NCBI RefSeq assembly: GCF_001638985.1 | Contig: NW_017265134.1 | Coordinates: 4,052,695 to 4,116,694 of the forward strand | Direction of reading: 5' to 3' | Origin: Phycomyces blakesleeanus NRRL 1555(-) | Lineage: Eukaryota > Mucoromycota > Mucoromycetes > Mucorales > Phycomycetaceae | Length of the DNA: 64,000 bases | In this document: piece after piece, positions 45,707-57,842 of the stretch | Position numbering within the stretch: the first letter of the stretch is position 1 | Layout of the letters: each line of letters starts with the position of its first letter | Translations under genes and position numbers: made by a program | The notes under the pieces: generated by a model | Told to the model about the DNA's origin: nothing | The model's input: the letters and a program-made list of their open reading frames with translations, nothing else | Database searches by the model: none

Positions 45707-46210
45707 GATTGCAAGGATGTTAAATTTGATTCAAGAGATTAAGGATAAGAATAAATAAAAATGTAAGAGTGCGCGAAGAATGGTTGGCGGAGATAGACGC
45801 TAAAATGCCTATTCGTTAGTTTCTTCAGTTTTAGTGTATATTATGTATGATGTCAATATTGAGAGTGTAAAAATCGTTGTTATTTGTTTATTAAAAATAG
45901 AAGAAGGCGAAAAAGTGTCATAAATATCAAAAGCTTTAGCAGATCATACATTAATAAGAGAACAACATACAAGGACACAGCTACGGGGTATAGAGTATAT
46001 ACCTATATATAAGATGAAGGCCGATGGTGTGCCTTTGAGGTTTAAGAGTGGTATAAAAAGCTGACAATGTTATTGGAGTGTCTTTACCTATGCCTTCAGA
46101 AGGCTGTTTCTAGAGTCACTTGTACATGGACACTTTATATAGGGAGGTCTATATTAATGCTTTGGGATCAAACAGCTAGTGTTTTGTACTGATAAGCGGT
46201 TTGGGTCATA

Positions 46211-46543
46211 TTGCCTAATACTGACTTCATCCTTAAAATATCGTACTTTTGGTCGAGGCGTTTAATATTGTATGTGCAATATATTTTATCTAAGAGGAGC
46301 TCACTATCCATTAGTAAACGTAAAAGTGATATCCTGTGTTGTGTCATGCATTTTTACTCCACTTATTTATTCGGAAACGACGGTCTTGTTGGCTTGTATG
46401 CTGTCATGGAGAACAAGAAAATCAGCATTTCTAACAGTAGTATACACCCACAGTATATATTGGTAGAAAATGTATATTACTCTTCCAACTGCAATTATAC
46501 TTCTAACAGATATATGTGGATGTGCACTAGTGTATTGATGTAA
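46211..46543 (+). CDS. Hypothetical 110-residue ORF, right-arm copy
   Basis: Counterpart of 32622-32954, with Gly to Ser and Ile to Met changes and the frame intact. No domain recognised. Confidence 0.35.
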   Translation: MPNTDFILKISYFWSRRLILYVQYILSKRSSLSISKRKSDILCCVMHFYSTYLFGNDGLVGLYAVMENKKISISNSSIHPQYILVENVYYSSNCNYTSNRYMWMCTSVLM

Positions 46544-47649
46544 AGACTCTTATTGTGTAGTGATTCAGTAAGATTCTTGTTGGTTAATTAGCTTTTATAT
46601 TACTATATATCCATACGTTCCGATAAATCAGATACACACAAGAACTAAGAGTTTACGACTGGTAAAATAAAACATAAAAATATCCTTCAACCATAGCCAT
46701 ATATCCTCTCAAGTAGACCCAATTCATATTTTTGTTGTTGCTTACAGGTATTGAAAAGACATACTACTATATATGATATTCGATCTCATTATACGCAGAC
46801 TAATGTACAAGTATCAATTTGATAATCAAACTTGTAATGTACTCTATATCCTATATCATATATATATTTAAATAATATGCCAAGACATATTATACTTAGT
46901 CGAGAACTGCTACTATTTCTTCTTCTTTTAAAAGAAAGGAAGAAAACATATCCTTGCTTTTACTGGCAATATATTTTTATATAATTTTATTCTTAAACGA
47001 CTGTACAAAAGGCTACACGTACAATCTTATAAACCCAATTTCAAGTAAAGAAGACCTCGGATCTTACTCTCTTAATTGGTCTATAAAATCATTCATATTA
47101 TTTGGATAACTTTCTCAGTCAAGATATAGAGACAAAGTGTGTATGTGTTTTTCTTTACATATCTTCAAGGAACCAAAGAAACCACTCTTTATTCGTTAAT
47201 AATAATATGTATTCTTTCTTTTTTTTTTGGAAAAAAAAAGGAAGGAGCCTTCAATAAATGGGACATTAAAGAAGTAAAGACTGATTGATAATTATCCAAT
47301 GCTACACATACGCTTGACTGCAACAAATTGGTTTTATGTTTGTGTACATTGTCAAGTAAACTTTTCCTATAAGCTATATATGGCGTTTATGGCTTTTATG
47401 GTGTTTATGAAATTTAAAATATACTGAGTAAATTATACTATATAACCTACGGATGAGTCAAGTTTATCATAAATGAGCTCCTCTGATTTAATTTAGATGC
47501 TCAATTTTTCTCACCCTACTTTTTGTTTTTGTTCAAGGAATGTCTAGAGAACAATTCAGTGCAGTGTCTTGAGCTAAGCTTCTTTTCCAAAGCCATTTTC
47601 TTAATGAACACACACAGACGCACACAGACGCACACTAGAACACATATCT

Positions 47650-47736
47650 ATGGACTCTGAAGAGCAACAATTTACAGATATTTTGAAAAGACTTTTGTAT
47701 CATTCAACAGACAAGACTATGAATAGCTCCTTTTGA
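47650..47736 (+). CDS. 28-residue ORF, right-arm copy
   Basis: Counterpart of 31513-31427. ATG-initiated and in frame to TGA. Short, so possibly chance or a first exon. Confidence 0.3.
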   Translation: MDSEEQQFTDILKRLLYHSTDKTMNSSF

Positions 47737-48947
47737 GTTTTGTGACTATTTAAAATATGTTTGTGTTTTGTATTGAATGTCAAGCCATCTTGTCTTGATA
47801 CTTTATCTGGGCTTTTGTGAAATGGAGGAGGAACTTTAGGTTCAATTCGTCTTTTTTTATACTGTTTCTAGGCTTTTACGATAATACAAGAGGAGATATC
47901 TCAGACCCAATTTGGCTGGAGGAGATATGACTCATTAATGTATATATAATATTGTAAAGGTTTGTGCCCCCGGACTGCTTATAGACGCACTACTTTAGAA
48001 TTTTTTTTGATGCCGCTTGAGGAAATGAAAATGCACTCTCAAACTTGAGCTTACGTTTATGTAGAATTGGTAGTATTATAGCGCACATACCATGTTATGT
48101 TATTTTTGTGTCATATACTCTGCTTTGAACAAGTAGATACTTCACTGTGTATCGATGTGGTCTTCATGCAACACCTAGAAATTTCAATGTTTAATAAAGT
48201 TAATTTAATATGAAAAAGTTTGCTGGTCTCAACTTTCTAACTGTGAGCTAAATAATGGGATTACATTTTAAACAATATTAAGCTTGCTATAATGATATCC
48301 ATATCGTAATTTCCTGAATTCCAAGCTGGCCAAAGTGGCTTTTATTTGTTTGAATGTTTGTGTATTGTCTTTAACTACAATAAAGAAGACTATACCTTAA
48401 ATAATGCAAGTCCTTGTGAGGATTAACAATACACAGCACTGTATTTGAATCAGCAATTGTTTTAGTATATCATGCTGAGTACTCATAGGGCCCTATAGAA
48501 AAAAAAGACAATTCTTATATATAATATTTACTTGTACCGTTAACTTTGGCTATCAACATATTGAATGCAATCTTATTAGCATAGTCAATCCCATAGTAGC
48601 TGTATATTCTAGTACTTCAGCATAAAGTAAAGAACCTATGCTTTAGTAAGATTTTGGGGGGTTTTTAAGATAAAATAAAGAAAACATTTGTATGTATCTC
48701 AATAAGTGTAATTAAAGAAGTATAAAATCCAAGTAGTTAGAATTAAAGAGAGTTGGTTATATATTTAATATTTGACGAAGAATTAAAAAAGGCGTTCATT
48801 TTTTTCTTTTTTTTTCTTTTTTGAGCAGCCAATCAAGGATCAGTTAAGATACTTAAAACGAATCCCAGAATCTTTGTGTTACTTTAGCAAACACTTCCTG
48901 GACATTGGTCTTTACTATGTAACCTTTGATATAAACAGTTTTACAAG

Positions 48948-48956
48948 TATAAAAAG
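48948..48956 (+). promoter_or_regulatory. TATA box of zinc-finger gene B
   Basis: TATAAAAAG about 88 nt upstream of ATG 49044. Confidence 0.55.
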
Positions 48957-49043
48957 GATGTTAAATTCGAAAAAAATCATCCTTATTCTCTCTTATCAAT
49001 CCCAATATTACTTTTTTTCCACCACTTCTTTACCGCTTTTCTG

Positions 49044-49994
49044 ATGTTTTCACCTTCTCACCTACCCACCGGTCAGTACTATTGTGTACAGCCTTTATCC
49101 GTAAGTGACACGACCCGGTTTCTCGGAAAAAAGAAAAAAATCAAATGTGGTGGATATAGCCAGCTGCTTAAAACATTTCTTTGTTGTAGACCCTTAGTGT
49201 TTCAAACCAAGAGTGGCTTGATTACGGTAATTTTTATTAAGAATAAATTACTTGCGCCTTGATGGAATACACACTTAAATCTTTGTATAGGGTATCTTGA
49301 TGGAGACAGCACACGCCAGCCAACATACCCTTTCCAAAAATATGAGTCCCGTACACAGCAAAACAGCTCCTATGTCCTATCTAGGGAGCAATGGAAGAAT
49401 GATATACTAGAAATATTAGGTATTGCCTTGTTCTTAAACACACACAAATTAAAATTTAGAGAGGTTTTAACTCTAGGCTTGGATACATATTCAAGTAATG
49501 CTAACTAAGAAAACCTTTAGCTGTTCCCATCTTCGGTGATAATATAGAGACGTATTTTCAGGGTTCTTCATCGTTGCCACCGCTTGGTCCAACTTCCCCA
49601 GGATCTTCTCAAGGCCACTATGAAAGTGGTACGTAATGGGTTACATAGTGAATTATTTTTTGAATAATCATCTAATGAGTATGGTCTTTTTCAAGATTAT
49701 GATCATCAGCCTGAAACACCCCAGCAACACGTACAATACGATCCAACTGATATTGTTATTATACATTATGATCCTCATAATCCATCGCGGCAAAACATCA
49801 AAACTTCGAGTCCAAGCTCTACAAATATGTACAGATGCACTGTGTGTCCGTATGAAACGGATAAGAAATTTAATTTTGCTAGACATTTGGAAACCCACTC
49901 GGACGTCAAGATTTTGTTTTGCTGCCCTAAATGCCCAAACACATACTCTACCAAACACAACCTTCAAAGACATACCGACCAACGCAGATGTTAA
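49044..49994 (+). CDS. Two-finger zinc-finger protein, copy B
   Basis: Five exons: 49044-49100, 49190-49226, 49291-49419, 49521-49628 and 49696-49994, phases 0/1/1/1, 209 residues. Intron 4 ends at TTTTTCAAG (49695); the earlier AATGAG cannot be used because it gives a stop. Fingers are at C158/C161/H174/H178 (C2H2) and C187/C190/H203/C209 (C2HC type). The rest is low-complexity and Ser/Pro/Gln/Tyr-rich. It is probably a nuclear nucleic-acid-binding protein with unknown target. It is an inverted, nearly identical duplicate of copy A. Its exons are short, and so a simple ORF search splits it into unrelated pieces. Confidence 0.84.
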
Positions 49995-50330
49995 TGACCT
50001 ATGATAGCCTATGCTCTCTTACTTATGTTCATATATATCCTTTCCTTTGTACAGCTTTTTTATTTATGCTCTTTAGTGTCTTTTTATTTCAACTTTCACT
50101 TTTATCTCCATCTTCATTTCCATTTTTCATTTTCAGTTCAATTTCATTCATGTTCTCTTTTACACTTAATAAACAACTGCGTATTGACTATACACTCATG
50201 GTATTAGCATAGTAGCCAGTGTATACTTGAGATCCATATAACTTGTATAATGAAGTCTAATCCTATCTTATTCTCTTTTTTTTGGGAGGTAAATATCATA
50301 AGACATTTAGTGTTTACTATATTATCCTTC

Positions 50331-52863
50331 TGAGCTGATATCCTTTAAATCAACTTCATAGCAATATAGAGAGGTCAAAAAGGTGGGAAATATGCTACAA
50401 GATATTTATTTATTCAGAATGGTTTTTCAAAATCAAATGTAATTCTTGGTTCTGTATTCTCACACCTTTGCCTTTTTGATGGTTACTCTACAGAGACTGT
50501 TACAGTGCCATGGCTTACTGAATAGTATTTCATTTAAAGCAAGGTTTCCCTCTTTCAATATTAAAGCAACTGTGTCAAAAATCGATCCACTACCCAAGTA
50601 TTCTTCTGCTCAACCTTCTTTCCTTTTTAAATGATAGTAATTAGCATAAAAGTTGCAGATGACCTGATGTTGAATTGCTCAGCATTTTTTTTTGTTCTTT
50701 TGTGAATTATCTATCTTATTTTATTTTATTTTTGAAAGAAATCTGCAGTAGACTGTGTACACATTTGAGCCTGAGAAAATGAGTGAGTGAGCGAATGTAC
50801 CACCAGCATAAGTTTTTTTTTTCTTTTTTTCTTTGGAGGATCAAAATATTCAAATAGAATTTTGTACCATAGACGCAAACGAAATATAGTATATATATAT
50901 AAACCTCTCTTTCATTGCACATTTTCCCTTTCTTTCTTGCTTTAATTTCTTGCCATTTTCATTGCTGCTGCTGTTGGTGCTTACTATAATCATACTTTCT
51001 TTAATTGTAATCTTACTGTCGAATAAATAAGGATAAAAGCCAAGACCAAAAATAAAAAGAAAGAAAGAAATGGCCATAAACTTAATGATATTTTTTTTTG
51101 ATAATAATAATTATATATATATATATATATATAAAAGAGAGAAAACATGCTATGTTTTTCTGTATTAGAGAATAATTAGAAAATAATCTCCAAAAATAAG
51201 GGTAGTTTTTTTTTACATAGTCAAATGCAATATCAAAATTACTGAGAGGGTATTTGTTTTTAAAACAAGAAGAAATTCAATGTAAAATTATGTGTAATTC
51301 CTGTTATTCTGAATTGATCAATTAACAAAATGTCAATAGAAAGCTTTAGATTTTCTCTCCCCTTTTCTTTTTTTTTTTTTTTTTTTTTTGGATCCTTGCT
51401 ATTGATTTTCTCCTTACATAATATCCCGAATCCTTTTTTTTCTTTAAAAAAATATTATTCTTTACGATCTTCTTGATCTTCTTGACAGACTCTTTTATTT
51501 TTCTGTCTTGTAATTTCTCCTTGGTTGTTTTTCTCCTTGATTGTTGTTTCTTTGTATTGTTATTTATTTATATGTTTGTTTTTATTGTTTTCAAGAAAGA
51601 CAAGGTAAGTAATCGTTCAATAAAGCAAGCAAACAATAAGAAAAGAAGGTGTGGATCTGCAGATAAAGAAGTAGAAGAAGGAAAAGGGCTTGATAGTTTG
51701 AATAAAAAATATAATATAAAAGAATAAAAAATAATAGTATCAGGCATGTTGTGTATAAAAAAAAGGGGGAGAGGGAGAGGAAAGAACTAAAACAATAATG
51801 ATAATGATAATGATAATAAGAGTAAGAGGAATATTAATAATAACAGTAATAGTAATAGTTGTAATAAGGATAGAGGATAAAGGATAGTAAACGAAATTGG
51901 AAAGGGGAGTCTGACTAGGTAGAAGATGATGTATATTATATAAAGAGAGTGTTGGTTGTCTGGCGTAGTTTCTCTTTAGACATTCATTGATTAACTACTT
52001 CTTTTACATTAACTCTGTTAGTTAATTCCATCTATTCGCTCATGTCGATGACTACCCCCCAAAAAAAAAGTATAAAAAAAATAAGAAGAAGAAGCTGAAA
52101 TGAGAGTATGCTGTGTGGGTGGAAGAAATCAAGCCTATTTTTTTTTTCTTGTTGGGTGTAGAATGTTGTTCCATGTATGGTTGCAATTCTTTACACACAG
52201 ACACAAAGACACGCACCAACCCAAGCACACGCACACGCACACGCACAAGCACACGCACAAGCACAAGCACACGCACACACAGATGTACACAGAATATATA
52301 AAAGAAAATAAAAGTGGTGTGGTGTTCAGTATGTGGTGTGGTTTTTTTTAAAGTCATTGTTGCTTTTTTGGCTGTATATGGTGTTGATTTTGGTTTTTTT
52401 TTAGTTTTGTTTTTTGTTTCTTTTTTTTGCCAAGTGATGTATATTTTTTGTGATTTGTGTGTGACAGTGACAGTAAGTAAGTGAGTGAGTGAGTGAGTGA
52501 GTGAGTGATAGAGACAACGAGATAGTTGGAGTGATGGTTAAAGGGTTTAAAGGGTTTAAAGGGTTTAAAGGGTTGAGGTTTTAAGGATGGAGTGAAATAA
52601 ATTGTGTATTTTTTTGCGACATTTGTAATTTTTTTGCGACAATTTAAGTATGTGAAAGTGTGTAGGTGAATGTGTGAGAGAGAGTGTGAGAGTGTGAGAG
52701 TGTGAGTGTGTGAGTGTGTGTGTGTGTGTGAATTGGGTTGAAAGAATTGTTTCTGGTCTTTTTTTTTTGGGATTTTTTTTTGGTCTGTTTGATTGTTTGA
52801 TTGATTTTTGTGTGTAAATTTTTGTTTCTTTTTTTTTGTTGTTGTTGTTGTTGTTGATTTGTT
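50331..52863. other. Simple-repeat-rich stretch without a clear gene
   Basis: It includes a TA tract (51112-51133), a poly-T (51369-51389), CACACG-type repeats (52217-52277), GTGA repeats (52479-52508), a 9-bp AAAGGGTTT array (52538-52575), a TGTGAGAG-type tract (52668-52732) and GTT repeats (52837-52857). A hydrophobic 84-codon ORF at 51473-51727 is T-rich and doubtful. Confidence 0.6.
52538..52575 (+). repeat. 9-bp AAAGGGTTT array
   Basis: Four units of AAAGGGTTT. It resembles but is not a TTAGGG telomere repeat. Confidence 0.8.
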
Positions 52864-55800
52864 TTAAAAATCATCATAGAGTCGGGTTGAATTCATTAGA
52901 TGAAATGGCTTTGATGGAGTTTGTGCCATTGTTGGTTTACGATCTCCAATTGTGGAATTCCGGTTCAAAAGGGGTTCCATTGGTGCCATATTGGATTCAG
53001 GAAGGTAAGGTGCAGAAGAAGAAGAGGTGTCGTGGTATCCGTTTGTACTAGGGTTCATAAAAGAAGGGGAGGGGGCTACGATTGCTTTTGCTTGGCTACG
53101 TAATCTATAAAAACCAAGTTAAGTTATACACATTTATAAATCATTTCCGAAACATTATACACATCGTTTATATGAATGTTGTATTAAATTGAATTGTTGC
53201 GTTGCATTCCATTTCGTTGCCGTGCGTTACGTTACGTTAAGTTGTGTCGTTGTGGCACGTTTTTTTTTGTGTTGTAGTCGTAGCATGTCGTATAGATTAC
53301 CGTCGAGTGTTGTGATTATAAATTATAGTCGTAATTTTGTGATTGTGTAGAATTGAATAGCAAAATATCTGTCCCCTATATACATATAAAAATGTTCATA
53401 CTTACACTCTATTACTGGAAGTACCTATCAGAGGATGGAGGTGCGTCCATTGAGTGAAAGAAAAAGGAGAATAGCATCAACAAAGCGTAGTTCCCCTGGT
53501 TTACCACTCCCACCCACACACTCATACACAAAAGCACATACACACATAGATGTCTGTGTTTTTGTGTATGATTCTTATTTGCATTTAATTATTTCTCGGT
53601 TGTGTGTACTTACCAGATGTTTGGTTATCGCGCACAAGCATCCTTCCTCCACCAGTTCCAGTGTAACCAAAGTTAGACATGTAAGCATGATCTTGAGGGA
53701 GTGTTGATGTTGCCTGAAGATTTTGCTGAATAGATTGTTGTTGCTGAAGAGCTTGTTGTTGTTGTTGCTGCTGCTGCTGCTGAGCTTGCTGCTGAGCTTG
53801 TTGTTGTTGTTGTTGTTGTTGCTGCTGCTGCTGCTGGAGAGTTTGCTGTTGTTGCTGGAGAGTTTGTTGCTGTTGAAGAGTTTGTTGCTGTTGGAGAGTC
53901 TGTTGTTGCTGCTGCAAGATTTGTTGGGGTTGGAGAAGGTGGGGTGGTGTATGTTGATAAGGTGATTGGTGTTGCAGCATCTTCTGTTGTTGTTGGTACT
54001 GAAGCATGACATCGTCCAGACGCTTTGAGGTCTCTGGTGATTTTATATCTGTCCGATATGGCTGTGCTGCACCGCGGTGTGCCACGCCTGCAGAGGGGAG
54101 TGCGGCATTAGTCATAACAGGACGTCGTTGTTGCACAGGTAATCCTGTGTCGTATGTAACTGGAGTAGAATTATACAGGGCAGTGTCGATAGGTCCGGAT
54201 TGAATATCTGTCATTTTCTTCTCTTGCTATACTTCAGTTATCAGTGTTCTTGTTGGATCCCCTTTTTTTCATTCATTCATTCATTCATTCATTCATCCAT
54301 TTGTTCGTTTCTTAATAATAATACTTATTGTTCTACATATATATATATATATGTGTGTGTGCGTGTGCGTGTATTCACTTTATCCATATACTATACTACT
54401 TACTCACATACAAACACACAAAGATCCATAAAATTCATACACACACACACACACACTTGTATATATGTAGAACAAAATAAAGAAGCTAAAGGACAAACTA
54501 ATGACAAGGAAGGATATTTACCATTTTGCGTACGGTCCAGTCGAATACGTAGTCGTATTGGAAGCCTTCGCGTACAAAGAGATCACGGAATAGTTTGCGG
54601 AGGTATGAGTAGTCAGGCTTGTCGTCGAATCGCAGTGATCGGACATAGTTGAGGTATATGGCGAATTCATTGTGTAGGCCACGACATAATATATCAGCGG
54701 GTGTAGTCATCTTCTTCTCCATGATCTTGTCGTATTTTTCCTTCTTTGATCTAGCCCGAATACCCTGCCATGGTAACTGGCCGCGGCAGAAATACACAAG
54801 AATGTAGCCGAGTGATTCGAGGTCATCGCGCCTTGATTGTTCTATGTACCAAATTAATAGGCATATTTTTTTTTGTTAATATTGTTTTAGGACAATTAAA
54901 ATAATCAAAATAATGATGCTGATAATGAAGTCTATTATCATTATCGTCAAATATACATTATATATTCTCAGACAAACAAACAAACAACCAAGCAAACAAA
55001 CAAATATAAAAGGCATATTTTTTTTTGTTATTGTTATTATTACCGATTCCCAGGTGAGTGTTTACGCTTGCATAACGTGGTGTTCCAGTAAGGTTCTTAT
55101 TTTCTCTGTAGGGGATGTGGGAGTTTGTCTTGGGGTCTCGGTAACGCTTGGCCAGACCGAAATCAATCATGTTAACCTGGTTGCCGCGCTTGCCGATACC
55201 CATCAAGAAATTGTCAGGCTTGATGTCTCGATGAATAAAGCCTTTATCATATCAATAGTTAAAACAAATGTATATATATAAATATACTATATATTAATTT
55301 TCTTTTTTGTTTGGAAGGAAGGAGGCGGGAGGCGGGAGGAGGAGGAGGGGGGTGGGAGTTATTTTGTTTCAAAAAGACGTACCTTTGGAGTGAACATATT
55401 CAACTCGGGATAACTATACAAAATAAATAAATAAATAAATATATTATGATAAACGTATTAACAAGACGATCAACACGTGTGATTATGAGAATTATTATTG
55501 ACTGACTGATGTTATTTGATTCGATTTGATTCGATTCATAAACTGATTATATAATAAGGATAATAATAATAATAATAATCAGACGACATACCAATTGATC
55601 AGCCAACAAAAGAACTGTCTTGAGAGAAAAACGACGTTTGCAGTAGTTGAAAAGATCTTCCATAGAAGGACCAAGGAGGTCCATGACCATAACATTGTAA
55701 TCGCCTTCTTTACCGTACCATCTGACGAATGGAATACCCACACCGCCTGCCAATGTTTTGTAGACTCTGGCTTCGTATTCCAGTTGAGGGTGTGCAGCCC

Positions 55801-56084
55801 TTATGCTTTCTAATTTCACACCAACATCTTCTTGGCTCAAGATATTTGAGCCTATGATGTGAATTAGTTAAATAAATAAATAAGGGATTTTTTTTTGTTA
55901 ATGAGGATGATGATTATATAGGAAATAGTAAAGATGATGATGAGTAATCTTCATTTGCAAAGGATTCTATTGAATGGTTGTAATGTTGTTTACCAAGGTA
56001 AATCTCTCCAAATGAGCCAGCGCCAATCTTTCTGCCTAGCTTGTACTTGTTGCCAATAACGATATCCCGTCCTTCTAATGACAT
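52864..56084 (-). CDS. Casein kinase 1 (delta/epsilon, Hrr25/Hhp1 type)
   Basis: Seven exons: 56084-55994, 55851-55592, 55413-55383, 55241-55044, 54841-54522, 54217-53614 and 53075-52864, all in phase, giving 571 residues. The kinase domain (about 10-297) has the Gly loop [10 protein letters not shown], catalytic Lys43 in [26 protein letters not shown] (Asp133), IDFG (Asp154) and the CK1-specific [11 protein letters not shown] and [15 protein letters not shown] blocks. It phosphorylates Ser/Thr in acidic or primed sites; relatives act in DNA repair, trafficking and cell-cycle or clock control. Residues 373-466 are Gln-rich and probably disordered. The last exon was found from a strong GTAAGT donor at 53613 and a TCGTAG acceptor. 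The exon 6 start may be 54220. Confidence 0.95.
53756..54000 (-). repeat. CAG/CAA (glutamine) repeat inside the kinase gene
   Basis: Interrupted CAG/CAA codons encode the Gln-rich tail; TLQQQ-like units of 12-18 bp recur. Antisense frames give Leu-rich and Ser/Asn-rich shadow ORFs. Confidence 0.9.
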
Positions 56085-56966
56085 GTTTTCTTATATATAA
56101 ATTATATATAAATTATATATATATATATATTATATTATATAGATGTGTGAATGTAAATGTACTTCTTTATTCTAAAAAGAGTATACGAAGAGCCAAAATA
56201 TAAGAATAAAGTCAGGAGTGGAAGATGTAGAAGGATGAGTTTGTTGTAAAGAGAGAGAGAGAAAGAGAGAGAGAAAGAAAAAAAAAAAAGAGCGAAAAAG
56301 GAAAAGGAAAAAAAAAAAGGACAAAAAAAAAATCGACTGGTTTCGTTTTTTTTTCCTTCTTCTTTTTCTTCTTTTGGATGTCCGCCCCCCTTCTTTGGTT
56401 AAAAGAGAGAAAGAGAAAAACTCCCTTTGTACACACTACGCACAACACGCTACACACAATATAAGAAGATATTTTCTTATAAGATACATACATTATATGC
56501 ACATTGTCTGTATATTTTTGAATCAAATTTTTATATATATAATATATATAATATATATATATATATATATGCTACATATGTAAATATCATGTATTTGTGT
56601 ATATGTTATAAGGTGCGTGTCTGAAGAGTATATTTTATATACAATCTATTATTTTGGCTCTCAGAACGTGTACATAAAAATATACATACATACATGCATT
56701 TTTATATATATATTCACTATACTCTATAATATACTATGCTGCACTACACTGCACTACACTGCACTGTACTGTACTGCACTTCTTTACTTTTTTATTCAAA
56801 AAAGCTGTGAATGAAACAAATATTTAAAATATTCTTATATAAATAAATATGTTTCAATTTAATTTAATTTAATTTTGAAACATATTTATATAAAATAAAA
56901 TAAAAAAAAATAATTTTTCATGCTCTGGTGTTTCTATTTTTATTACTAATCATCTATTAAAGATTC

Positions 56967-56967
<1 letters not shown>

Positions 56968-57005
<38 letters not shown>
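56968..57005 (+). repeat. CAT trinucleotide microsatellite
   Basis: About 12 uninterrupted CAT units. Confidence 0.95.
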
Positions 57006-57006
<1 letters not shown>

Positions 57007-57751
57007 TAACATCATCATCAAGACTTGCGGTATATTTATTAGCTGTATATGTGTTATATGAGCTGATATAACAAGAAACAATATAGCTCAATATAATAAC
57101 ATTGACCTTGTATCCAAAACTATATACAAATTTGTTTGCAGGTTTTCATTTAGAAAACATAATGGTAATTATAAGGAGGTACAATAGATACAATATTTGA
57201 TTGAAACAAAAGAGAAATGTGCCTTTTGATAACGTGTTTCAATTGACATGCATGTATAAATACATAAATACATACAAAAAGAGAGAAATAAAGAAAATCA
57301 ACGCAACACAGCACAGCACAGAGTAACGGCCGGAACGGATTGACTGATTACCGACCAAAATAATAATAATCTAAATTGAACTCAACTCAACTCAACTTCC
57401 ACTAATATATATAAATATGTCACCCCCTTTTGACAATCGAACCACTCAAATGCTTCGATTTCTTACTTAATTCATTCATTCACACTAGTAACAAATAACA
57501 TATGTAGATATAAATATAGAAAAAATAAAAATAAAATAAAAAGTACAAAGATCCACAGGATTCTCTGCTGCTATTATTACTATTAATGATATTCTTGTTT
57601 TGTTAATGAATGTCTATCCTGACTCCCTCCTTACTACCAAACTATTTAATCTCTTACTGCTCACAGACTCGGATTAGAATCTTTCAACGCCCCCCCACCA
57701 CCAAAAAGAAAAAAGAAAGCCTTTGTCCACCCCCACCCAATACAAAATAAC

Positions 57752-57842
57752 CAGAATCCCAATCCCAATCCCAATCGAAATTGAAATCAAAATCGAAATT
57801 GAAATCAAAATCGAAATTGAAATCCCAATTGAAATCAAAATA
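57752..57842 (+). repeat. 18-bp tandem array
   Basis: Units of AATCGAAATTGAAATCAA and CCCAAT variants, about five copies. Confidence 0.85.

Larger units (their letters stand above)
44094..50330 (-). repeat. Right arm of the giant inverted duplication
   Basis: Reverse-complement partner of 28340-35103. It carries the intact transposase gene (45706-44624), the 110-residue ORF (46211-46543), the 28-residue ORF (47650-47736) and zinc-finger gene B (49044-49994). It lacks the 460-bp segment and the 35104 MITE. Noncoding intervals show nothing else recognisable. Confidence 0.92.

Noticed and set aside
49629..49680. Alternative acceptor AATGAG for the last zinc-finger exon
   Set aside because: It leads to an early stop in all three copies, whereas TTTTTCAAG keeps the frame in all three.
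52538..52575. Possible telomere-like repeat
   Set aside because: The unit is AAAGGGTTT in four copies within ordinary sequence, not TTAGGG.
53723..53965. Leu-rich plus-strand ORF and a Ser/Asn-rich minus-strand ORF
   Set aside because: Shadows of the CAG/CAA tract in the kinase gene.
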